This document shows positions 15,298 to 24,207 of a stretch of DNA of 64,000 bases, in pieces. Location of the stretch: positions 33,641 to 97,640 of the forward strand of contig NZ_SRUU01000025.1 in the NCBI RefSeq assembly GCF_004791585.1. The letters are read 5' to 3'. The notes beneath the pieces were generated by a model. It did not search any database. It had not been told where the DNA came from and saw only the letters and a program-made list of their open reading frames with translations. Position numbers and translations under genes: made by a program. Source of the DNA: Mesorhizobium sp. M1C.F.Ca.ET.210.01.1.1 (lineage in GTDB: Bacteria; Pseudomonadota; Alphaproteobacteria; Rhizobiales; Rhizobiaceae). How positions within the stretch are numbered: the stretch's first letter is position 1; the number at the start of each line of letters is the position of its first letter.

Positions 15298-16986
15298 ATG
15301 GCCCCTCCCGTCAGCCCGACCATCGCCGCCCGCCGCGACCAGATGTTTCCCGTGCTTGCCGACGCGGACATCGAGCGCATGCGGCGGTTCGGCGAAGCGC
15401 GCGCCTATGCCGCCGGCGACCGCATTGTCACGGCCGGCACGGTCTCGCCCGGGCTGATCGTCATCCTGTCGGGCAAGGTCGAAATCACGCAGGCCGGCGC
15501 GCTCGGCCAGCCTGAGGCGATCGTCACCCATGGCGCCGGCAATTTCATCGGCGAGCTGGCGCAGCTGTCGAACCGCCCGTCGCTGGTCAATGCCGAGGCG
15601 ACCGAGCCGGTCGAGGCCATTGTCATCCCGTCGCAGCGGCTGCGCGACCTGATGGTGCAGGAGGCGAACCTTGGCGAGCGCATCATGCGGGCGCTGATCC
15701 TGCGCCGCGTCGGCCTCTTGGAAAGCGGCATCAGCGGGCCGGTCATCATCGGCCCTCCCGGCAATGGCGACGTGCTGCGGCTCGAGGGGTTTCTGCGCCG
15801 CAGCGGCCTGCCGCACCGGGCGCTCGATTCCGATACCGATCCTTGCGCGAGGACCCTGATCGAGCGTTTTCATGTCGATCCGCACCATCTGCCGATCGTG
15901 CTTTGCCCGAACGGCAAGCTGCTGCACAATCCGGTCGAGAGCGACCTCGCCCGCTGCGTCGGGCTGCTGCGGCCGGTCGATGCCGACAAAGTCTACGACG
16001 TGGCCATTGTCGGCGCCGGGCCGGCGGGATTGGCGGCCGCGGTCTATGCGGCCTCCGAGGGACTGTCGACGATCGTGCTCGATTGCCGCGCCTTCGGCGG
16101 CCAGGCCGGCGCCTCCGCGCGCATCGAGAACTACCTCGGCTTCCCGACCGGCATCACGGGCATGGCGCTGATGGCGCGCGCCTACAACCAGGCGCAGAAG
16201 TTCGGCGTCGAGATGGTGATCCCCGACGAAGCCAGGCTGCTCGGCGCCGCCGACGACATGTCCGGCTACAAGCTCGATGTCGGCGACGGCGAGACCGTGC
16301 GCACGCGCACGGTGGTGATCGCCAGCGGCGCGCGCTACCGCCGTCTCGGTGTCGCCAACCTCGCGCAGTTCGAGGGCACATCCGTGCATTATTGGGCCTC
16401 GCCCATCGAGGCACGGCTTTGCCGGGACCAGGAAGTGGCGCTGGTCGGCGCCGGCAATTCGGCCGGGCAGGCTGCGGTCTATCTGGCCAGCCAGGTGCGC
16501 AAGGTGACGCTTTTGGTTCGGCGCGACGGCCTCGATGCCACCATGTCGCGTTACCTGGTCGAGCGCATCGAGGCGCAGCCGAACATCGAAGTGCTGACCG
16601 AGACCGAGATCGTGGCGCTCGACGGCCACGACGGCAATCTCGACAATGTGCGCTGGCGCAGCCGGGCAACCGGCGTCGAGACGACGCGGCCCATCCGCCA
16701 CCTCTTCCTGTTCATCGGCGCCGATCCGAACACCGACTGGCTGGCACGCTGCAATGTGGCGCTCGACGCCAAGGGCTTTGTGCGCACCGGACCGGACGTG
16801 GCGCCGGGACACGGCCTGATGGAAACGAGCCGCGGCGGCGTGTTCGCCATCGGCGACGTGCGCTGCGGCTCGACCAAGCGGGTCGCTGCGGCCGTCGGCG
16901 AGGGCGCCCAGGTGGTGGCGGCATTGCATGCCTATCTTGCGCGCAACGGCGGCCGCGCCGCCGACAGCAGTTCCAGGAGATCATGA
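15298..16986 (+). CDS. Cyclic-nucleotide-binding, thioredoxin-reductase-like FAD oxidoreductase
   Basis: 562-aa fusion. Residues about 17-135 form a CRP/CNB domain (PGLIVILSGKVEIT, GAGNFIGELAQLSNRPSLVNA). Residues about 145-225 resemble a small thioredoxin/glutaredoxin-like module (HHLPIVLCPNGKLLHNP). From residue 232 it is thioredoxin-reductase-like, with FAD motif VAIVGAGPAGLAAAVYAASE, FGGQAGASARIENYLGFP and NADPH motif VALVGAGNSAGQAAVYLAS. The redox CxxC expected near residue 362 is missing (SVHYWASPIEA), so it is not a classical thioredoxin reductase. The start at 15298 is the first Met upstream of the CNB domain; no clear Shine-Dalgarno is seen. The stop overlaps the zinc-finger gene (ATGA). 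Confidence 0.88.
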   Translation: MAPPVSPTIAARRDQMFPVLADADIERMRRFGEARAYAAGDRIVTAGTVSPGLIVILSGKVEITQAGALGQPEAIVTHGAGNFIGELAQLSNRPSLVNAEATEPVEAIVIPSQRLRDLMVQEANLGERIMRALILRRVGLLESGISGPVIIGPPGNGDVLRLEGFLRRSGLPHRALDSDTDPCARTLIERFHVDPHHLPIVLCPNGKLLHNPVESDLARCVGLLRPVDADKVYDVAIVGAGPAGLAAAVYAASEGLSTIVLDCRAFGGQAGASARIENYLGFPTGITGMALMARAYNQAQKFGVEMVIPDEARLLGAADDMSGYKLDVGDGETVRTRTVVIASGARYRRLGVANLAQFEGTSVHYWASPIEARLCRDQEVALVGAGNSAGQAAVYLASQVRKVTLLVRRDGLDATMSRYLVERIEAQPNIEVLTETEIVALDGHDGNLDNVRWRSRATGVETTRPIRHLFLFIGADPNTDWLARCNVALDAKGFVRTGPDVAPGHGLMETSRGGVFAIGDVRCGSTKRVAAAVGEGAQVVAALHAYLARNGGRAADSSSRRS

Positions 16987-17291
16987 TGGACGAATGCGGA
17001 CATACGGACGGCATCAAGGATGTGACGCCGAGCGCGCTCGGCTGCGAGGAATGCCTCAAGAGCGGATCCTGGTGGGTGCATCTCAGGCTCTGCCGCACCT
17101 GCGGCCATGTCGGCTGCTGCGACGACTCGCCCAACCGCCACGCCACCAAGCATTTCCACGCCACAAGCCACCCGGTCATCGAGGGCTACGACCCGCCGGA
17201 GGGATGGGGATGGTGCTATGTCGACGAGGTTTTCATCGACCTCGGCGACCGGACCACGCCGCAGAACGGACCGATCCCGCGCTTTGTTTGA
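16983..17291 (+). CDS. UBP-type zinc finger protein
   Basis: 102 aa consisting of one ZnF-UBP domain, the fold that in eukaryotes binds the ubiquitin C-terminal tail. Likely Zn ligands: C5 and H7 (DECGHTDG), C21/C24 (GCEECL), C37/C40/H42 (LCRTCGHVGCC), H53, H57 and H63. No catalytic domain is attached. The start at 16983 overlaps the stop of the flavoprotein, and AGGAG lies just upstream, so the two proteins are probably made together. Bacteria lack ubiquitin, so the partner is unknown; a redox or metal-linked adaptor role with the flavoprotein is an inference. Confidence 0.9.
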   Translation: MMDECGHTDGIKDVTPSALGCEECLKSGSWWVHLRLCRTCGHVGCCDDSPNRHATKHFHATSHPVIEGYDPPEGWGWCYVDEVFIDLGDRTTPQNGPIPRFV

Positions 17292-17451
17292 GGTCGCCCT
17301 GACCTCGCGGCGCGCGCCGCGTTGGGATTCAACCCCTCGCCTCTCGATCCGATGACGCTGACTGTCTCAATGGCGGATCTGCGTAAAGTGATCAGACGGA
17401 AGGAATGATTCGCCAGCAAAGCGCAGGAAGCGGCGCAGGCTGATAGCCAGC

Positions 17452-17625
17452 CTATTTCACCGAGCTGGTCACGGTCCGGTCGATGGCGCCGGGATCGCGG
17501 TCGTTGCCGGCAAGCGCGCCGATGATCAGCAGGCTGACGACAACGGGCACAAACAGAATGGCGACGCGCGCCTGCACATAGAAGATGGCGCGCCATTCAT
17601 TGCGCTTTTCGGGGCTGTCGTTCAT
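17452..17625 (-). CDS. Small single-pass membrane protein, 57 aa
   Basis: MNDSPEKRNEWRAIFYVQ, then one hydrophobic segment (VAILFVPVVVSLLIIGALAG) and a short polar tail ending TVTSSVK. The function is not recognised. The start at 17625 is preferred over an in-frame Met at 17661 because the N-terminal extension is unremarkable; the upstream GAGTGAG is a weak ribosome binding site. It stands alone, convergent with the zinc-finger gene across 160 bases in which nothing else is evident. Confidence 0.55.
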   Translation of the reverse strand: MNDSPEKRNEWRAIFYVQARVAILFVPVVVSLLIIGALAGNDRDPGAIDRTVTSSVK

Positions 17626-17776
17626 CGCGCTCACTCTGTCATGCCTCGCGAGGCCGGACATAGTAGCGAAGCGTTAAGCAACCCCTTCCGATTCATTAAC
17701 GCCAACGGATTTGCGAACCAGTCAGGCCACCTCCATCGGCCGCTGCCGACTGCCGGCCGTCGCGCCTGTTCAATTG

Positions 17777-17818
17777 CTAGAGCGGTTCGGCGACTCATAG
17801 CATCGCCGACCGCTCTAA
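17777..17818. repeat. Hairpin repeat with CTAGAGCGG ends
   Basis: CTAGAGCGGTTCGGCGA pairs with TCGCCGACCGCTCT around CTCATAGCA. Immediately followed by a type B repeat, forming a mosaic. Confidence 0.75.
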
Positions 17819-17831
17819 CTATTTGTTTTTT

Positions 17832-17876
17832 GCGCAATTCCGGACAGAAATCGTTACACGCTTTCCCTGGAATTGC
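17832..17876. repeat. Palindromic repeat, type B
   Basis: GCGCAATTCCGG...CCTGGAATTGC arms around ACAGAAATCGTTACACGCTT. This copy does not abut a start codon. Confidence 0.8.
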
Positions 17877-18077
17877 TCTCGGCAAGCAAACTCCGGCGCT
17901 ATATTTGACCGTTGACGGAAGTCCATCGTTCACGATAGAAACAGGGGGGTTCTATTGTGGGGTAGGACAAATGCCTGGGGGGATGCGCCGCGCTATATGC
18001 GCGCGCGGAAGAGAATGTCGTCGCGACGTCTTTTCATATATTGTTGTTCGGGGAGGGAAGACGACCGGGGCGTTTTC

Positions 18078-18920
18078 ATGACCCCGTCCGAAGCTCCATC
18101 CATTTCGGTGATCGTCAACACTTACAACTGGCCGGAAGCGCTGAAACTCAGCCTGCAATCGCTCGCCGGCCAAACCGAGCGCTGCTTCGAAGTTATCGTC
18201 GCCGACGATGGTTCGCGCCCGGACACGGCCGACGTGGTCAATGCCTTTGCCGGCTCTGCCCCGATAGCCGTCAGGCATGTCTGGCATGAGGACATCGGCT
18301 TTCGCCGCGCCGCGATCCTCAACAAGGCCATAGGCGAGGCCCGCGGCTCCTATCTGATCTTCATCGACGGCGACTGCATCCCGCAGCCCGATTTCGTCGC
18401 CCGGCATCGCGCGCTGGCCAGGCTGAACTACCTTGTCACCGGCAGCCGCATTCTGCTTGCCCAGGAATTCAGCAAGCAAGTGCTGGCGGCGGGGACCTGG
18501 AACTACCAGGCCTTCCGCCGCAATATCCTGCGCCACCGCGTGAAAGGCGATATTTCCAAGATCACGGCGTTTTTCATGCGGCTGCCATGGCGGAGGATGT
18601 CGGATTACCGCTCCTTCGTCTTCCGGCGCATCAAGGGCTGCAATCTCGCCTGCTGGAAAAGCGATGCGCTTTCCATCGGCGGCTTCGACGAGAGCTTCAC
18701 CGGCTGGGGCTACGAAGACGCCGACTTTGTCTTCCGATTGCAGGACAAGGGTGTTGTGCGTCGCGCAGGGACCTGGGCGACGGAGGTGCTGCATATCTGG
18801 CACAAGCCGGCCGATCCGAGCCGCGCCGCGACGAATGAGAAGATCGTGCTCGACAGGATAGCGGCCGCCCGGCTTCGAAACAAAGTCAGCTGGAAGCTGT
18901 TGGCCCGCCGTCGGCGGTGA
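18078..18920 (+). CDS. Glycosyltransferase family 2
   Basis: 280-aa GT-A fold transferase. ISVIVNTYNWPEALKLSLQS opens the domain, EVIVADDGSRPDT and LIFIDGDCIPQPDFVARH carry the nucleotide-sugar and metal-binding acidic residues (GDC in place of DxD), and GGFDESFTGWGYEDADFVFR is the acceptor-domain motif shared with galactosyltransferase C-termini. The sugar and acceptor are unknown; a cell-surface polysaccharide is the usual role. The gene is isolated, with no other polysaccharide genes near it. The start at 18078 is the first Met before the conserved fold. Confidence 0.88.
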   Translation: MTPSEAPSISVIVNTYNWPEALKLSLQSLAGQTERCFEVIVADDGSRPDTADVVNAFAGSAPIAVRHVWHEDIGFRRAAILNKAIGEARGSYLIFIDGDCIPQPDFVARHRALARLNYLVTGSRILLAQEFSKQVLAAGTWNYQAFRRNILRHRVKGDISKITAFFMRLPWRRMSDYRSFVFRRIKGCNLACWKSDALSIGGFDESFTGWGYEDADFVFRLQDKGVVRRAGTWATEVLHIWHKPADPSRAATNEKIVLDRIAAARLRNKVSWKLLARRRR

Positions 18921-18947
18921 GCCGGGCGGCGATGCCGCCGCATCGTC

Positions 18948-19769
18948 TCAAACGGCCGGCAAAGCGAACAGCCTTCCGCCGGCGGGCACGACGTCGTCGA
19001 TGCCGGCAAGCCGCAGGCAGTGCCAGGCCATGGCGTGGTTCGACGAGGTGACGGGAATGCCGATGCGCCGTTCCAGGCCCGCCACCGCCTCGGCGACGCG
19101 CAGGCTGGTGCAGGAGATGAAGATCGCGTCCACACCCGGCGCCGCCGCCATGCGCTCGGCCGCGGCCTCGATCGAGGCGAGCGAGATGCGGGCCGCCTCG
19201 CGATCGTCACGCCGGTCGAAAGTGGCGACGGCGGCGATGTCGAGGCCGCGTCCGGTGAAATAGCTGACGAGGCCGTTGTTGATCTCGGGCGCGTAGGGCG
19301 TCATTAGGCCGATGCCCCTGGCGCCGAGCGCCCTGAAGGCGGCAAGCGCGCCGGTGACCGGCGTGGTGCAGGCGACACCCGGCCGCGCCTTCCTGATCTC
19401 GGCGAACACGGCCTCCTCGCCGAGCGTCATGGTGGCCGAGGTGCAGCCGAAGCCGACGACGTCGAGCGAAATGCTGGGCAGGATCAAGTCGACCGTCGGC
19501 GCGATGCGCGGGCCGATGGCGCGCAGCGTGTCGGGGGTGATGTCGTTGTCGTTGAAAAGGCGGGCTTCGTAGAAGGCGACGCCCGGAATGCGCACCAGCG
19601 CGCGGAATTCATGCTCCAGCGTCTGGTCGGTGGCGAGGATGGCAAGGCCGATGGCCGCGCGCGAGGCAAGGCCGCCGTCGAGCTCCGACGGCAATATGCC
19701 AAGGTCGACTGGCTTGGGTTCGACCGGTCCCGAGGATTGAAGGCGGGTAGCGGCTGCGCTGACGGACAT
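18948..19769 (-). CDS. Asp/Glu racemase superfamily protein (EutA/maleate isomerase-like)
   Basis: 273-aa protein. Two halves each carry a cysteine in the expected place: DVVGFGCTSATMTLGEEA and DAIFISCTSLRVAEAVAGLE, matching the two-Cys active site of aspartate/glutamate racemases, arylmalonate decarboxylase and maleate cis-trans isomerase. GVACTTPVTGALAAFRALGA and GIGLMTPY are also shared with the EutA/maleate isomerase group. The ATG at 19769 is preceded by AAGGGG. It follows dadA by 52 bases on the same strand, so a D-amino acid or related catabolic role is plausible but not shown. Confidence 0.8.
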   Translation of the reverse strand: MSVSAAATRLQSSGPVEPKPVDLGILPSELDGGLASRAAIGLAILATDQTLEHEFRALVRIPGVAFYEARLFNDNDITPDTLRAIGPRIAPTVDLILPSISLDVVGFGCTSATMTLGEEAVFAEIRKARPGVACTTPVTGALAAFRALGARGIGLMTPYAPEINNGLVSYFTGRGLDIAAVATFDRRDDREAARISLASIEAAAERMAAAPGVDAIFISCTSLRVAEAVAGLERRIGIPVTSSNHAMAWHCLRLAGIDDVVPAGGRLFALPAV

Positions 19770-19821
19770 GGCATTCCCCTTCTTCTGTCGATTCCCTCCG
19801 ATCCCGTCCGGGACCGAGCGT

Positions 19822-21063
19822 TCAGTTCAAAAGACCTTCCATCGAGATGGCCGGCTGGCGGCCGGCGATCAGATCGGCAGTAATGCGGGCCGAGCCATGC
19901 GACATCGTCCAGCCGATATGGCCGTGCCCGGTGTTGAGGTAGAGGTTGCCGAGGCGCCGCCGGCCGAACTCGGGCAGGTTGTTCGGCGTCATCGGCCTCA
20001 GGCCCGCCCACATTTCGGCGCGGTCATAGTCGGCGCCCTCGGGATAGAGCTCCTGCGTCACGCCTCTCATGAAGGCGAAGTCGGCCGGCTTGTGGCTGGT
20101 GTCGTAGCCGGCGAACTCCGCCGTGGCGGTGACGCGCAGGCGATCGCCGAAGCGCGAGATGGCGACCAGATTGTGCTCGTCGACCGAAGCGATGGTCGGC
20201 GGATGCGGCCGGTTGCCGACGGGTATGGTCAGCGAATAACCCTTGATCGGATAGATCGGCAGGCTGATGCCGATGGTTTTCGCGATCAGCGCGCTGTAGG
20301 AGCCGAGCGCCAGCACATAGGCGTCGCCCTTAAAGGCGCCTTTGTCGGTCAGCACCTGGGTGACCCCGTCACCCGAAGTCTCGATGCCGGTGATGGTGGT
20401 GTCGGTGCGGATTTCGCCGCCGCGTTCAACCACCTTGGCCGCCAGCGCGCGGGTGAACTTCGCCGGGTCGCCGGTCTCATCGGTCGGGCAATGGATGCCG
20501 CCGGCGATTTTGTCCTTGGCCGAGGCGAGCGATGGATCGAGCGCGACGACGCCGTCGCGGTCGAGCACCCTGATCTCCTGCCCGTCGGATTCCAGGAGCT
20601 TCATATGCTCGACGCCCTTGTCGAGCGCCTGCTGGCTGCGGTGGAAATAGACGATGCCGCGATCGTTGCGGTCGTGGTCTATTCTTTCGTCGGCGATGAC
20701 CTGGTGCAGGACCGATTGCGAATAGGCGGCAAGCCGATGCTTGAGCAGCGTGTTGCGCCTCGCCTTCTCTGCCGTGCATTCCATCAGGAAGAGCCAGGAC
20801 CAGGTGTAGAGCCTGGGATCGGCCGAAAGCTTGAAGCGCAGCGCCTGGTCCCTCAACACCAGCGATTTCAGCAGGATCATCGGCGCCCTGGGCGAGGACC
20901 AGACGAAGGAATGCCCAGGCGCGATCATGCCGGCATTGCCCCAGCTGGTCTCGGCGGCGACTTGGCTCTGGCGCTCGAGGACCACGACCTCGTGCCCGTC
21001 CTTCTGCAGCTGATAGGCCGTCGTGACGCCGACAACGCCGCCACCCAACACGATCACGCGCAT
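19822..21063 (-). CDS. dadA: D-amino acid dehydrogenase, DadA family
   Basis: FAD-dependent oxidative deamination of D-amino acids to 2-oxoacids, linked to the respiratory chain. 413 aa. MRVIVLGGGVVGVTTAYQLQ is the FAD-binding start, VVVLERQSQVAAETSWGNAG is the DadA signature and GHIGWTMSHGSARITADLIA closes the fold. The ATG at 21063 has GGAGG six bases upstream; the longer frame to 21264 covers a repeat. The downstream racemase-family gene may supply or process the substrate. In Gram-negatives DadA usually pairs with an alanine racemase (DadX), which is not what follows here. Confidence 0.9.
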   Translation of the reverse strand: MRVIVLGGGVVGVTTAYQLQKDGHEVVVLERQSQVAAETSWGNAGMIAPGHSFVWSSPRAPMILLKSLVLRDQALRFKLSADPRLYTWSWLFLMECTAEKARRNTLLKHRLAAYSQSVLHQVIADERIDHDRNDRGIVYFHRSQQALDKGVEHMKLLESDGQEIRVLDRDGVVALDPSLASAKDKIAGGIHCPTDETGDPAKFTRALAAKVVERGGEIRTDTTITGIETSGDGVTQVLTDKGAFKGDAYVLALGSYSALIAKTIGISLPIYPIKGYSLTIPVGNRPHPPTIASVDEHNLVAISRFGDRLRVTATAEFAGYDTSHKPADFAFMRGVTQELYPEGADYDRAEMWAGLRPMTPNNLPEFGRRRLGNLYLNTGHGHIGWTMSHGSARITADLIAGRQPAISMEGLLN

Positions 21064-21147
21064 CACGCCTCCGGAGATCGCAAGCGGGGATAGTTTAGTG
21101 GGTGGATTGGTGTCTGCAATGGCACACATACCTAGATGTCGGCGGGA

Positions 21148-21262
21148 CAGCGCCCTCTCTGGCCTGCCGGCCATCTCCCCCACTTGGGGCGAGATCAGAT
21201 GGCGCGCCGGCTTTTGCCAATCGCCTCCGCTACCGGACGAGCGGAGCGCGCGAAGGATCACC
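21148..21262. repeat. Intergenic repeat, type D
   Basis: GGACAGCGCCCTCTCTGGCC, CATCTCCCCCACTTGGGGCGAGAT and TTTTGCCAATCGCC are the standard pieces of this element, seen twice at 28.1-28.3 kb. It fills the dadA-cystathionine lyase gap. Confidence 0.75.
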
Positions 21263-21273
21263 ACAAAAGCAAT

Positions 21274-22443
21274 TCAGCCCCCCAGCGCCTGCTCCAGATC
21301 GGCAATCAAATCATCTCCGTCCTCGATGCCGGCCGACAGCCGCACCAGGGAATCGGAAATGCCGATGGCTCCGCGCTTCTCCGCCGGGATCGAGCCGTGC
21401 GTCATCAGCCCCGGATGCTCGATCAAGCTTTCGACCCCGCCAAGGCTTTCAGCCAGCGTGAAGAGCTGCGTGCGTTCGAGGAAGCGCTTTGTTCCCGCCA
21501 GGTCGCGGTCGAGCTCGACCGAGATCATGCCGCCATAGGCATGCATCTGGCGCTTGGCGATCTCGTGCTGCGGATGGCTGGGAAGCCCCGGATAGATGAC
21601 GCGGCGCACGTCCTTCCTGCCTTCCAGCCATTGCGCGATCTTCAGGCCGTTGGCCGAATGGCGCTCCATCCTCAGCGCCAGGGTTTTTATGCCGCGCAGC
21701 GCCAGAAAACTGTCGAACGGGCTGGAGATGGCGCCGATGGCGTTCTGCAGGAATTTCAGCCGGTCGGCCAAATCCTGGTTGTCGCCGACCACGGCCACGC
21801 CGCCCACCATGTCGGAATGGCCGTTCAGGTATTTCGTCGTCGAATGCACGACGATGTCGATGCCGAGCTCCAGCGGCCGCTGGATATAGGGGCTGGCGAA
21901 GGTGTTGTCGGCGACGGTGATGAGCCCCTTGCGCCTGGCGAGCGCGGCAAGGCCTTCGAGGTCGACGATGCGCAGCAGAGGATTGGTCGGCGTTTCGAGC
22001 CAGAGCAGTTTTGTCTCCGGCCGGATCGCGGCTTCGACGGCGGCGAGGTCGGTGAAGTCGGCGAAGCTGACCTGCAAGCCCGCCGAGCGCTTGCGCACCC
22101 GCTCCATCAGCCGGAACGAGCCGCCATAAATGTCGTCGGTAGCCACCACATGGGCGCCGGCATCGAACAGCTCCAGCACCGTGGCGATCGCCGCCAGGCC
22201 GGAAGCGAAGGCGAAGGCCTTCGTGCCGCTTTCGAGGTCGGCGACGGCGCGCTCGAAGGCAAAGCGCGTCGGGTTCTGGCTGCGGGCGTATTCAAAACCC
22301 TTGTGCACGCCGGGCGACTGCTGGCCGTAGGTGGAAGTGGCGTAGATCGGCACCATCACCGCGCCGGTCGTCGGGTCGTGGCTCTGGCCGCCATGGATGG
22401 TGCGGGTGGAAAAGGCCAGGCGGTTCTTGCCAGTCGTCGTCAT
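21274..22443 (-). CDS. PLP-dependent trans-sulfuration enzyme, cystathionine gamma-lyase/synthase-like
   Basis: 389-aa Cys/Met metabolism PLP enzyme. TRTIHGGQSHDPTTGAVMVP opens it, FAFASGLAAIATVLELFDAG binds the cofactor phosphate, and VVHSTTKYLNGHSDMVGG carries the PLP lysine. Family members are cystathionine gamma-synthase, beta-lyase or gamma-lyase and cannot be separated by motif alone. The start overlaps the stop of the cystathionine beta-synthase-like gene (ATGA), so a gamma-lyase acting in reverse transsulfuration (homocysteine to cysteine) is the best reading. Confidence 0.88.
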   Translation of the reverse strand: MTTTGKNRLAFSTRTIHGGQSHDPTTGAVMVPIYATSTYGQQSPGVHKGFEYARSQNPTRFAFERAVADLESGTKAFAFASGLAAIATVLELFDAGAHVVATDDIYGGSFRLMERVRKRSAGLQVSFADFTDLAAVEAAIRPETKLLWLETPTNPLLRIVDLEGLAALARRKGLITVADNTFASPYIQRPLELGIDIVVHSTTKYLNGHSDMVGGVAVVGDNQDLADRLKFLQNAIGAISSPFDSFLALRGIKTLALRMERHSANGLKIAQWLEGRKDVRRVIYPGLPSHPQHEIAKRQMHAYGGMISVELDRDLAGTKRFLERTQLFTLAESLGGVESLIEHPGLMTHGSIPAEKRGAIGISDSLVRLSAGIEDGDDLIADLEQALGG

Positions 22444-23876
22444 TTTGCGCGGCGCCTCAGATGGTTGATCAGGTCGATACGGGTTATCAGGCCGATGAAC
22501 TCCTCGCCATCGAAGACGATGGCTACCTCGTTGCGGTCGAAGACGGGAAGCAGCGCATCCAGCGTCTGGCTGGCCTGCAACGTGTGCAAGGTCGAGGTCA
22601 TGGCCGAGCGCACCGGCGCGTTGAAGCGGTCCCAGCGGCCGTCATAGGGGCCGTCGACCTTGGCCAGGATGTCGCTCTCGTCGACGATGCCGACCAGCTT
22701 GCCCTCGTCGAGCACCGGCAGTTGCGAGACGTCGGAGCGGCGCATGCGGCCATAGGCGTTGAGCAGGCTCTCCTCCGGGCCGACCCAGACGGTGTCGCCG
22801 GTGCGGTAGGTGCGCATGACGAGGTCGCGCAGGTCGCCATGCTGTTCGCGCTCGGCAAGGCCCTGCTCGGCCAGCCAGAAATCGTCGAAGACTTTCGACA
22901 GATATTTGTTGCCGCTGTCGCAGACGAAGGTGACGACGCGCTTGGGCGATGTCTGCTCACGGCAATAGCGGAGCGCGGCGGACAGCAGCGTGCCGGAGGA
23001 GGAGCCGGCCAGGATGCCTTCCTTCGACAGGAGATCGCGCACCGCCAGCATGCTCTGCTTGTCGGGGATGGAATAGGCCTTCTTCACCAAGGACAGGTCG
23101 GCATTGGGCGGCACGAAATCCTCGCCGATGCCTTCGACGGTCCAGCTGCCGGCCTCTTCCATCTTGCCGGTCTTGATCAACGGCGCCAGCACCGAGCCGA
23201 CCGGATCGGCCAGCACCATCTCGGTCTTGGGCGAATGTTTGGCGAAGTAGCGGCCGAGGCCGGTAAGCGTGCCGCCGGAGCCGACGCCGACCACCACCGC
23301 GTCGACATCGCCGTCAAGCTGGACAAGGATTTCCGGGCCGGTCGTGGTCTCATGCGCCAGCGGATTGGCCGGATTGGCGAACTGGTTGGCATAGTAGGCG
23401 CCGGGGATTTCGGCGGCGAGCTTCTCGGCCATGTCCTGGTAGTATTCGGGATGGCCCTTGCCGACATCGGAGCGGGTCATGCGCACCTCGGCGCCCAAAG
23501 CGCGCAGATGCTGGATCTTCTCGCGCGACATCTTGTCGGGCACGACGAGGATGATGCGGTAGCCTTTCGGAATGCCGACCTGGGCAAGGCCGAGGCCGGT
23601 GTTGCCGGCGGTGGCCTCGACGATGGTACCGCCGCGCTTCAGCGCGCCCGCCTTCTCGGCCGCCGCGATCATCGACAGCGCGATGCGGTCCTTGATCGAG
23701 CCACCGGGATTCTGGCTTTCGAGCTTGATGAACAGCCGGCATTTGCCGGTGTCGAATTTGGTGAGCTCGACGATCGGCGTCTGGCCGATCAGGTCGAGCA
23801 CCGAGCCGTAAGGCGGGCGCAGCCTCGTCAGAGTATTTTCCGCGCCCTCCGGCGCCGCTTTCCTGTGCACACTCAT
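22440..23876 (-). CDS. Cystathionine beta-synthase-like PLP enzyme with C-terminal CBS pair
   Basis: 478 aa. The N-terminal part is a cysteine synthase/CBS fold: LIGQTPIVELTKFDTG, then ESQNPGGSIKDRIALSMI with the PLP lysine, VEATAGNTGLGLAQVG and VGSGGTLTGLGRYF. The last 120 residues form two CBS domains (MRRSDVSQLPVLDEGKLVGI and NEVAIVFDGEEFIGLITRID), which in relatives bind adenosyl ligands and regulate activity. The start MSVHRKAAPEG at 23876 follows GGAG; upstream in-frame sequence has no family features. With the overlapping downstream lyase gene it gives a two-step reverse transsulfuration operon. Confidence 0.88.
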   Translation of the reverse strand: MSVHRKAAPEGAENTLTRLRPPYGSVLDLIGQTPIVELTKFDTGKCRLFIKLESQNPGGSIKDRIALSMIAAAEKAGALKRGGTIVEATAGNTGLGLAQVGIPKGYRIILVVPDKMSREKIQHLRALGAEVRMTRSDVGKGHPEYYQDMAEKLAAEIPGAYYANQFANPANPLAHETTTGPEILVQLDGDVDAVVVGVGSGGTLTGLGRYFAKHSPKTEMVLADPVGSVLAPLIKTGKMEEAGSWTVEGIGEDFVPPNADLSLVKKAYSIPDKQSMLAVRDLLSKEGILAGSSSGTLLSAALRYCREQTSPKRVVTFVCDSGNKYLSKVFDDFWLAEQGLAEREQHGDLRDLVMRTYRTGDTVWVGPEESLLNAYGRMRRSDVSQLPVLDEGKLVGIVDESDILAKVDGPYDGRWDRFNAPVRSAMTSTLHTLQASQTLDALLPVFDRNEVAIVFDGEEFIGLITRIDLINHLRRRAK

Positions 23877-24207
23877 GTCCGCGCTCCATAGGGTCGAAAC
23901 CAGCGTCTTTTCCAGCCGATCGCCGCTGGAAAGAAGATAGATCGTGCCAATCCGGCGGCGAGTGGAGGAATGGAATTTCACGGCGGGAAGAGGACTACCC
24001 CTCAATAGGCGTCGGCGGAACTGCGCCCCCTGGGCCGATCCTCCACAGCGTGACGGAATGCTCGCGGTCGACTCGACGGCCGATTAGGACTTTGCGGCGC
24101 GAAGGGGCAATCGACCGCCCGGTTTCAACGAACCATGTCGTTCGTTGCCGGCGCCGATTTCGTCATGCTAGCCGAATGCTGCGCGGGGCCAATGCAAGGG
24201 ACAGCCG
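23877..24207. other. Gene-free divergent region
   Basis: 331 bases between the leftward CBS-like gene and the rightward 109-aa gene. It must hold both promoters. I see no repeat of the families listed here, no strong hairpin and no supported small frame. Confidence 0.5.

Larger units (their letters stand above)
17626..18077. other. Gene-free region before the GT2 gene
   Basis: 452 bases. It holds a 42-bp hairpin (17777-17818), a type B repeat (17832-17876) and a weak promoter-like pair TTGACG (17912) and GATAGA (17934) 16 bp apart that could serve the glycosyltransferase. No supported coding frame. Confidence 0.6.

Noticed and set aside
15250..16929. 559-codon open frame on the minus strand
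   Set aside because: It is the antisense shadow of the flavoprotein; its codons mirror the high GC third positions and no family motif is readable.
22461..23891. 476-codon plus-strand frame across the CBS-like gene
   Set aside because: The minus strand encodes the recognised enzyme with a ribosome binding site and ATGA coupling.
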